Shown here one piece after another: positions 56,824-64,000 of a stretch of DNA of 64,000 nucleotides. The notes below the pieces were generated by a model. The model was not told the DNA's origin and did not search any database. It was given only the letters and a program-made list of their open reading frames with translations. Where the stretch lies: contig NZ_JABURJ010000104.1 of the NCBI RefSeq assembly GCF_014762745.1, forward strand, positions 33,135 through 97,134, given 5' to 3'. The position numbers and the translations under genes were made by a program. The stretch's first letter is position 1. Each line of letters starts with the position of its first letter. Origin of the DNA: Kangiella sp. (GTDB lineage Bacteria > Pseudomonadota > Gammaproteobacteria > Enterobacterales > Kangiellaceae).

Positions 56824-58201
56824 AGTCCATGGTGCAGCGGAAGAAGTCACCGGTTCCTGCATACAAATTACTACAGAGCACAGTAATATCATCGTCGATT
56901 GTGGTCTGATCCAGGGTGCTCCCAAAAAAGAGGACCGTAACCGCGCGCCCTTCCCTTTTTCCTTAAGGGAGCTGGATGCGGTTATTTTGACACATGCACA
57001 CATTGATCATAGCGGTCGCCTGCCTGTTCTGGTTAGTCAGGGATATCAGGGACCAATTCATACTCATGAAGCCAATGCTGATCTGCTGGACATACTCCTG
57101 ATGGATAGCGCTTACCTGCAAGAAAAAGAAGCTGAGTGGGCAAACACTAAACGTAACCGCAAAGGATTAAAACTGGTTGAAGCACTTTATACGCAAGATG
57201 ATGTACCGGCCGTTTTATCCCTATTGAACTTACATCCATATAACAAGCCGATACAGGTTACCGAAGACATCACCATGGTCTTGCACAATGCTGGCCACAT
57301 CCTTGGCTCAGCTCATGTTGAACTACTGGTTAAAGAAAATAATCACACCAAGCGTATTATTCTCAGTGGCGATATTGGCAATCCAGGCTCACCCATTCAG
57401 GAAGACTCGAATATCTACGGAAAAGCTGATCTGGTCATCATGGAGTCAACTTACGGCAATCGAAACCACCAAAGCTGGGACGCCTCAATCCTTGAGCTTA
57501 AAGAAGCTATCAACAAGGCTGAACATGATGGAGGTAATGTCCTTATACCTTCATTCGCCGTTGGTCGTACCCAAATTCTGCTTTACTACTTCGCTAAATA
57601 CTACAAAGAATGGAACTTGAGCAATTGGGATATTTATCTGGATAGCCCTATGGCAATTAAAGTTACTAATACCTACGGTAAGTATTGGCAACTCTATAAA
57701 AAAGAAAGCCAATACTTATGGTCTGGCGACACACTTCATCAAAAGCTTCCTAACCTGAAGTTCACACCCGATACTGAACAGTCGATAGAACTAAACAGTG
57801 TACACAAAGGTGCAATCATAATTGCCGGTAGTGGCATGATGAATGGCGGCCGCATTAAACAGCATTTAAAACACAATATCTGGCGTCCACAATGCACGTT
57901 AATAGTCGCTGGCTTTCAACCAGAAGGCACACTAGGCAATAGAATCGTTGAAGGAGCTCCCTACATTAAGCTTTGGGGTGAAACCGTTAAAGTCGCAGCC
58001 AGCGTACACACTATCGGTGGGTTCTCGGCTCATGCCGACCAACAGAATTTACTGCGTTGGTATCAAAAGTTTGAAAACTCTCCAAGACTGGTTCTTGTAC
58101 ATGGCGCTAAAACAACTATCGAGGAGTTCCATGATTTCATGACGCAAAATGTCGATAGCGAAGTCGATATTGCCAAACAAGGTGAAGTGATTAGAGTTTA
58201 A
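56813..58201 (+). CDS. MBL-fold/beta-CASP RNA-specificity metallohydrolase
   Basis: MKIKVHGAAEEVTGSC, LTHAHIDHSGRLP, STYGNRNH, IPSFAVGRTQ, GGFSAHADQ. Confidence 0.92.
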   Translation: MKIKVHGAAEEVTGSCIQITTEHSNIIVDCGLIQGAPKKEDRNRAPFPFSLRELDAVILTHAHIDHSGRLPVLVSQGYQGPIHTHEANADLLDILLMDSAYLQEKEAEWANTKRNRKGLKLVEALYTQDDVPAVLSLLNLHPYNKPIQVTEDITMVLHNAGHILGSAHVELLVKENNHTKRIILSGDIGNPGSPIQEDSNIYGKADLVIMESTYGNRNHQSWDASILELKEAINKAEHDGGNVLIPSFAVGRTQILLYYFAKYYKEWNLSNWDIYLDSPMAIKVTNTYGKYWQLYKKESQYLWSGDTLHQKLPNLKFTPDTEQSIELNSVHKGAIIIAGSGMMNGGRIKQHLKHNIWRPQCTLIVAGFQPEGTLGNRIVEGAPYIKLWGETVKVAASVHTIGGFSAHADQQNLLRWYQKFENSPRLVLVHGAKTTIEEFHDFMTQNVDSEVDIAKQGEVIRV

Positions 58202-58202
58202 T

Positions 58203-58982
58203 TTAAATCTTTTTAATCAATAACCAACTGGCACGGGCAATTTCATTGTCTTTGTAATGCTGTAAATGCTCGTGACGATTTTTGATAAACTGCTCGAGTT
58301 CCCGCTTAATTTCGGGCTGGCGGGGTAAAAGCTCTTTAACTCTTTTATCGAGCCACTGAGTATCTCGTTGATAGACTTCAACAAGAATAGACTGCTTCCA
58401 AACAATTTTCCGCGCAGCGTGTAGGATTGAGTCAGCTATGTAATCATCCATGTTTTTTGTCAGTTCGAGTCCAAGCCCTATATTGAATCCATGACTTTTA
58501 TAATCAGACTCAACAATTACACAGCCATCATCTTTTATATGCTCACCCAGGATATTTAAGCTTTCAACAGTGTCTCCCAGAATGTTGGTAGCGGCAGGAA
58601 ACACTATGACATCGAACTTTTCTGTGTTAGCTCGAAGGAATTCAGACAAGTCAGCTCTTATGAACGCTGTCTCTTTACGAACACCTTTGGTTACAGCTTC
58701 AATTTGAGCTTGCTGGATAAAATCATCAACAACATCAACCCCTATCCCGGTCCATTTAAAATGGCGAGCTAAAGTGATCAGAGTAGCTCCTTTGCCACAA
58801 CACAAATCTAAGACACGCTTTTCAGGCTCCCCTCTTCCCATCTGCTCAATTAATTCAAGCATAAAGCCTGTGTTGCTACCGATCTCTTTAAAGTCCTGAA
58901 AAAGGAAAGGAAGGAAATCAACAAGCCGATGGCTACCTAGTTCTAATGATTGCTTTACGGATTCAACTTCTTGAAAATTCAT
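58203..58982 (-). CDS. Class I SAM-dependent methyltransferase
   Basis: 259 aa; RVLDLCCGKGATLITLARHFKWTGIGVDVVDDF. Confidence 0.85.
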   Translation of the reverse strand: MNFQEVESVKQSLELGSHRLVDFLPFLFQDFKEIGSNTGFMLELIEQMGRGEPEKRVLDLCCGKGATLITLARHFKWTGIGVDVVDDFIQQAQIEAVTKGVRKETAFIRADLSEFLRANTEKFDVIVFPAATNILGDTVESLNILGEHIKDDGCVIVESDYKSHGFNIGLGLELTKNMDDYIADSILHAARKIVWKQSILVEVYQRDTQWLDKRVKELLPRQPEIKRELEQFIKNRHEHLQHYKDNEIARASWLLIKKI

Positions 58983-59094
58983 AGCTGACTCCTTATTTGA
59001 AAATGAGGTGTGAACATAAAGCCCGTACCTTCTTTGTACTATATTTTCAACAAGTTAGCCAGTACTCTTCATAAAAAAACTTAACATTCCGACT

Positions 59095-60528
59095 TTAATT
59101 TATGCACAAGTATTTGATGTCCAGATAGTCACTGATACCGTATTTAGACCCTTCGCGGCCCATTCCGGATTCTTTAACACCGCCAAATGGTGCCATGTGA
59201 TTGGAAATAATACCTTCATTAAAGCCAATCATTCCAGACTCAATTTGTTCGCTCAGTCGCTTAATGCGGTGCCTATCATCGGTATAGACATAGGCTGCTA
59301 AGCCAGCTTTTGTTGCATTGGCCTGCTCAACCACTGACTCTTCACTACTGAATGGAATCAAGGATAATACCGGACCGAAAATTTCCTCACAGGCAATGTC
59401 CATATCAAACTGCACATCTGTCATGATGGTTGGCTCAAAAATCTGATTATGTTTATCAGACAATTCACCGCCAATCAGCACTTTGGCACCGCCATCTTTG
59501 GCTGACTGAACCAGGCGCTTCACCTTGTCGATACCTGCCTGATTAATTAATGGAGTAATAGATACATCATCTTCCAGACCTGAGCCGGTCTGTAATGCTT
59601 CTACTTTGTTAACCAGCTTATCGACAATTTCATGGTAAATACTTTCGTGAATAAAGACTCGATTCGCACACACGCAGGTTTGCCCTGAGTTTCTGAACTT
59701 ACTGGCCATAATGCCATCTACTGCTGAATCGATATCAGCATCTTCAAACACAATAAAAGGCGCATTGCCGCCCAGTTCCATGGTCACTCGCTGGACATTT
59801 TCGGCAGCCTGACTCATGAGAATCTTGCCAACTTTAGTCGAGCCTGTAAAAGAGATTTTTCGAACTTTAAAACTGGAGGTTAAGGCTTCGCCAATAACGC
59901 TGGCTTCGCTGGTTGGAACCAGGTTGATGACACCGTCGGGAATGCCTGCTTGCTGTGCCAGTTCGGCCATAGCCAATGCAGACAGTGGGGTTTCTGCAGC
60001 AGGCTTTATCACTACCGTACAGCCAGCAGCTAGAGCCGGCGCAACTTTACGGGCAATCATTGCCTGTGGGAAATTCCACGGGGTAATGATACCAACGACG
60101 CCCACGGGCTTTTTGATAACATGAATCTGCTGATTACCATCTGGAGAAGGAATGATATCACCATCCACACGCAGCGCTTCTTCAGCAAACCATTTAATAT
60201 AGTTAGCACCGTATTGAATCTCGCCTTTGGCTTCTTTAAGAGGCTTACCCTGCTCGGTGGTCAGTATTTCAGCCAGGTCATCGAGGTTCTTGATAATTAA
60301 ATCGTACCAGGCCAATAACTTGTTGGAACGTTCCTGGGCAGTGGTTTTACTCCAGCTCTGAAAGGCAGCATGAGCAGCATCGATCGCAGCGTGCGCTTCC
60401 TTTTCTCCGCAATCGGATACTTCAACGATGAGTTCTTGCGAAAAGGGATCATCAACCCGGAAACGCTTATCGGTCTTGACCCATTGGCCATTGATAAAGG
60501 CGCGAGATTTTACTAATGATTCGTTCAT
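59095..60528 (-). CDS. gabD: NAD(P)-dependent succinate-semialdehyde dehydrogenase family protein
   Basis: 477 aa; GVVGIITPWNFPQAMIARKVAPALAAGCTVVIKPAAETPLSALA, MELGGNAPFIVFEDAD, NSGQTCVCANR. Confidence 0.9.
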   Translation of the reverse strand: MNESLVKSRAFINGQWVKTDKRFRVDDPFSQELIVEVSDCGEKEAHAAIDAAHAAFQSWSKTTAQERSNKLLAWYDLIIKNLDDLAEILTTEQGKPLKEAKGEIQYGANYIKWFAEEALRVDGDIIPSPDGNQQIHVIKKPVGVVGIITPWNFPQAMIARKVAPALAAGCTVVIKPAAETPLSALAMAELAQQAGIPDGVINLVPTSEASVIGEALTSSFKVRKISFTGSTKVGKILMSQAAENVQRVTMELGGNAPFIVFEDADIDSAVDGIMASKFRNSGQTCVCANRVFIHESIYHEIVDKLVNKVEALQTGSGLEDDVSITPLINQAGIDKVKRLVQSAKDGGAKVLIGGELSDKHNQIFEPTIMTDVQFDMDIACEEIFGPVLSLIPFSSEESVVEQANATKAGLAAYVYTDDRHRIKRLSEQIESGMIGFNEGIISNHMAPFGGVKESGMGREGSKYGISDYLDIKYLCIN

Positions 60529-60534
60529 AAGACT

Positions 60535-60563
60535 CCAAAAAAAATGGCTCCATGTGGAGCCAT
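60535..60563 (-). terminator. Rho-independent terminator downstream of argS
   Basis: ATGGCTCC-ATGT-GGAGCCAT followed by poly-T on the minus strand. Confidence 0.85.
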
Positions 60564-60650
60564 CTTAGCGAAGCTTACAGATTATTCAAAGTGACACTGT
60601 ATGACAGCGTGAATAATTCGAGGTTTATACTTTATGAGCAAGAATGAATA

Positions 60651-62417
60651 CTACATGCGCTCAAGAGTTTCGATACCCAATAAACCAAGCCCCATCTCTA
60701 GCTGCGCTAAACAAATCTGACTTAAACGTAACAAGCTGGCCTGACGCGCTTTATCGGGCTCATTCATAATATGCTGCTTCTGATAGAAAGAGCTGAACTG
60801 TTGAGCCAGGTTATATAAATGCTCGCACAGATAATGTGGCGCACGCTTATCGACGGTTTTATCCAGCGCTGACGGGAAGTCCAACAAACCGAATGTTAAA
60901 TCTAATTCGTTTTCAGTTGTAGGCAGCAGATCTCCAGGCTTTGCACCTGCCTCTTCTGCCTTGCGCAAGATAGACTTGATTCGCGCAACCTGCATCAACA
61001 GGTATGGCCCGGTCTTGCCTTCAAACTCACTGAACTTTTCCAGATCGAAAATATAATCTTTAATTCGGAAATTTCTTAAATCAGCAAACTTCAAAGTGGA
61101 AATAGCAACCTTATGGGCGATTTCTTCTTTCTCATCTTCGTCAAAGTCAGCGCCAAAGTTACTCTCAGCTAACTTCTTACGAGCCTCATCTTTTGCCATC
61201 TGGATAAGGTCATGCAACTTCATGACGCCACCAGAACGAGTCTTAAACGGTTTACCGTCTTTCCCGTTTACAGTACCGAAGTAAGTATGTTCATAGGCAG
61301 TGTTGGCATTCATGCCCATCAGGTCTGCTGCAGCGAAAACCTGCTTGAAGTGTTGCTGCTGACGACCATCAACCACATACAGAACTAAATTAGCGTGATC
61401 ATCATAAACGCGCTCGTAAAGTGTTGCTAAATCGGTTGTGCCATACATGACTGCGCCATCGGACTTGCGCAAAATAAGCGGTGGCATAACCGCTTCGCCC
61501 TGCTCGTCTTTAAATGGAACAATCAACGCGCCCTGATCGCGAAATGCCAAACCCTTGTCTTCAAGTTCCTGAATCACTTTAGGGATAAATGGATCGGCAT
61601 CACTTTCACCTTTCCACAAATCAAAGCTAACACCAAGTTCGCCATAGTCGCGCTTCAGGGTTGCTACCGAAACATTAACAAAGTGTTGCCACAGGGCACG
61701 ATAGCCTGCACGACCATTTTGCAATTCAAGCGTAGCCTGACGCGCTTTTTCGGCAGCTGTTTCATCAGACTTACACAAGCCCGATTCCTGCGGATAAATT
61801 TCTTCTAAATCTTGAATAGTGACTGGTGACTTGTCTGGATAAGGGCCGGTAAAGTCAGCGTCAAAATAAACCAGTTCAGGCTGACGCTTTTTCAGACCTT
61901 CAATCAACATGCCCATTTGCGTGCCCCAATCACCTAAGTGCGCATCAGAAACTACGTCATAGCCTTTGAAGCGGAAAATACGCTGTAGAGAATCACCAAT
62001 AATGGCTGTACGCAGATGACCAACGTGCATCGATTTTGCAACGTTTGGACCACCGAAATCGATCATGACTTTGCAGTCAGACTTATTTTCATGACAACCA
62101 AAAGTATCGTCCGAACCGTAGGTTTCCAGGGTCTTTGCTAGTGACTCAGCGCTGACAAATACATTGATAAAGCCCGGACGAACAACATCAACTTTTTCAA
62201 TCAGAGAGTTCTCGCCAAGTGCCGCAACGACTTTTTCGGCTGTAACGAAAGGATTGCCTGCACCTAGCTTCGCTGCGGCCATGGCGCCGTTACATTGATA
62301 ATGGCCCAAGTCAGGGCGATTCGAGCGTTGCACATCGCCAAGATCTCGTGGCAATTCAAGGCTCTCAAATGCATCGGCAAATAATTGGCTCAGTTGGTGT
62401 TCGATAGATACAAGCAT
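60651..62417 (-). CDS. argS: Arginyl-tRNA synthetase
   Basis: FGGPNVAKSMHVGHLRTAIIGDSLQRIFRFKGYDV, GDWGTQMGMLIEG, KTRSGGVMKLHDLI; likely ATG at 62417 (MLVSIEHQL). Confidence 0.96.
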   Translation of the reverse strand: MLVSIEHQLSQLFADAFESLELPRDLGDVQRSNRPDLGHYQCNGAMAAAKLGAGNPFVTAEKVVAALGENSLIEKVDVVRPGFINVFVSAESLAKTLETYGSDDTFGCHENKSDCKVMIDFGGPNVAKSMHVGHLRTAIIGDSLQRIFRFKGYDVVSDAHLGDWGTQMGMLIEGLKKRQPELVYFDADFTGPYPDKSPVTIQDLEEIYPQESGLCKSDETAAEKARQATLELQNGRAGYRALWQHFVNVSVATLKRDYGELGVSFDLWKGESDADPFIPKVIQELEDKGLAFRDQGALIVPFKDEQGEAVMPPLILRKSDGAVMYGTTDLATLYERVYDDHANLVLYVVDGRQQQHFKQVFAAADLMGMNANTAYEHTYFGTVNGKDGKPFKTRSGGVMKLHDLIQMAKDEARKKLAESNFGADFDEDEKEEIAHKVAISTLKFADLRNFRIKDYIFDLEKFSEFEGKTGPYLLMQVARIKSILRKAEEAGAKPGDLLPTTENELDLTFGLLDFPSALDKTVDKRAPHYLCEHLYNLAQQFSSFYQKQHIMNEPDKARQASLLRLSQICLAQLEMGLGLLGIETLERM

Positions 62418-62505
62418 ATTGATTTCAGATCCAGATCGTTGAAACAATGGAAAAAATTGGCGCTATTATACCTGCTTGAGCAGTCCATGCCACGGATTGA
62501 GGGAA

Positions 62506-62991
62506 TTATTGGTGGATTTTCCTTAAATGCTCAATCAGGCCATCGCTTGCGGCTTCAATAAGCTCTATCACCTCAACAAAACCCTGTTTGCCACCGTAAT
62601 AAGGATCGGGAACTTCGCGCTTAGGTAGATGTGGCGCGTAGTCGGCCAGAAACAGTTTAATTTTGTCGTGATATTCAGGTTCAGGAGCCAGGTCCTGCAA
62701 ATTATAGAAATTAGAGTCATCCATTGCCACTAACAGATCGAATTCGTGGAAATCCACATCCCGAACCTGGCGCGAACGAATAAAAGACAGATCATAGCCT
62801 GCTCTTTTAGCTTCTTCCTGCGCTCTGGGATCGGGCGACTCACCGATGTGATGGGCGCTGGTTCCTGCTGAATCAACAAACACCTGCTCGCCTAATTCGG
62901 TTTGCCTTAATTTATGCTTGAAAATGCCTTCGGCAGTTGGTGAACGACAAATATTGCCCAGACAAACAAATAACACTGAAAATTTAGACAT
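62506..62991 (-). CDS. Low molecular weight protein-tyrosine phosphatase
   Basis: 161 aa; VLFVCLGNICRSPTAEGIFKH, VPDPYYGGKQGF. Confidence 0.93.
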   Translation of the reverse strand: MSKFSVLFVCLGNICRSPTAEGIFKHKLRQTELGEQVFVDSAGTSAHHIGESPDPRAQEEAKRAGYDLSFIRSRQVRDVDFHEFDLLVAMDDSNFYNLQDLAPEPEYHDKIKLFLADYAPHLPKREVPDPYYGGKQGFVEVIELIEAASDGLIEHLRKIHQ

Positions 62992-63028
62992 GTATTAGAT
63001 TTTTCCTGCTAATGCTATCAAGTCGCTT

Positions 63029-63799
63029 TTATAAGCGGTGCATTCGATAAAACCGCTCTGCGGCAGCTAAATCTTCCTGAGTATCAACACCCAATCCGGG
63101 CGCTTCGCTGGCTTGTTCAACGTGAATTGAGTGGCCATGGGCTAAAACGCGAAGTTGTTCTAAGGACTCCATACGCTCAATCATGGCTGGCGCCATCTTG
63201 ACGTAATCGGCCAGGAAGCCGGCCCTGTAGGCATAAATCCCTATATGGCGCTGGCAATGTTCAATTTCCTGCACACGTTGCTCTTCAAAAGCCCCGCGTT
63301 GCCATGGAATCGGCGCACGTGAGAAATATAAGGCTCTGCCCTGTTCATCCGCAACCACTTTGACCACATTCGAATTAAAGACTTCTTCAGGCTCGGTGAT
63401 TGGCGTTGATAAAGTAGCCATTGGAAATGCCGTATGCTGATGCAGATTCTCTGCAACCTGACGAATATTCTCTGGTGAAATAAAAGGTTCATCACCCTGC
63501 ACGTTGACCACAATGGTTTCGTTTTTAAGCAGCAATTTCTCACAGACTTCAGCAAGACGATCGCTGCCAGAAACATGATCTTCGCGGGTCATGCAGACGT
63601 CCCCGCCAAACAGTTTGACCGCTTTTTCAATTCGCTCGTCATCTGTTGCCACAACGACCTGTTTGGCCCCAGCCATCAGCGCTCTATCGTAGACATGCTG
63701 AATCATCGGCTTACCGCCAATCATGGCTAATGGCTTGCCCGGCAGGCGCGTCGAAGCGTAGCGAGCCGGAATAACCACGATGAAATCCTTAAATTGCAT
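63029..63799 (-). CDS. kdsB: 3-deoxy-manno-octulosonate cytidylyltransferase
   Basis: [44 protein letters not shown]. Confidence 0.95.
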   Translation of the reverse strand: MQFKDFIVVIPARYASTRLPGKPLAMIGGKPMIQHVYDRALMAGAKQVVVATDDERIEKAVKLFGGDVCMTREDHVSGSDRLAEVCEKLLLKNETIVVNVQGDEPFISPENIRQVAENLHQHTAFPMATLSTPITEPEEVFNSNVVKVVADEQGRALYFSRAPIPWQRGAFEEQRVQEIEHCQRHIGIYAYRAGFLADYVKMAPAMIERMESLEQLRVLAHGHSIHVEQASEAPGLGVDTQEDLAAAERFYRMHRL

Positions 63800-63974
63800 C
63801 CAGTTCCTCGCTTGAGACGGTTCTTGCTTCATTTTCCAGCATCACCGGAATATCGTCTCGAATGGGGTACGCCAGTTTGTCAAAGCGACAAATCAGCTCG
63901 TCACTGTCTTTTTTATAGACCAGGTCGCCTTTGCAAATCGGGCAGACCAGAACATCTAAAAGTTTATGATTCAT
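63789..63974 (-). CDS. Trm112/YcaR-family protein
   Basis: 61 aa [51 protein letters not shown]. Confidence 0.92.
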   Translation of the reverse strand: MNHKLLDVLVCPICKGDLVYKKDSDELICRFDKLAYPIRDDIPVMLENEARTVSSEELDAI

Positions 63975-64000
63975 GCGTTATAGCCTTAATCTGTTCCATT

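Overview
Gammaproteobacterial chromosomal window dominated by metal-resistance genes. Left segment (1-9.5 kb): ackA, a divergent phosphoketolase, an APC permease and cls, mixed with decayed genes (petA/Rieske, cti, a permease, an alpha-glucan phosphorylase tail). 9.5-16.4 kb: copper operon (copAB, SnoaL-like protein, cytochrome c) divergent from a two-component system. 16.83-35.10 kb: an apparent 18.3-kb Tn3-family transposon. It is bounded by inverted repeats I found by eye (46/55 identical, ungapped) and carries a mutated tnpA, a divergent tyrosine-recombinase/coiled-coil pair resembling TnpS/TnpT, czcICBA, two CDF transporters, a broken BASS/ACR3-like carrier and merRTP(C)A. 35-49.3 kb: a second czc-type RND operon, a MerR-controlled glutaredoxin-MauE gene, hicAB, nhaD, a cupredoxin and copA. 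An inverted partial duplicate of the merR/glutaredoxin promoter region lies at 49.1-49.3 kb. 49.4-51.3 kb: arsR-arsC-acr3. 51.7-58.2 kb: a nuclease, AMP-phosphorylase-like enzyme, PRPP-synthetase-like protein, Na/Pi symporter and MBL/beta-CASP hydrolase in series. Right end: housekeeping genes (methyltransferase, SSADH, argS, LMW-PTP, kdsB, Trm112-like). No database searches were run. Family names come from motif recognition, and identities were counted by eye.
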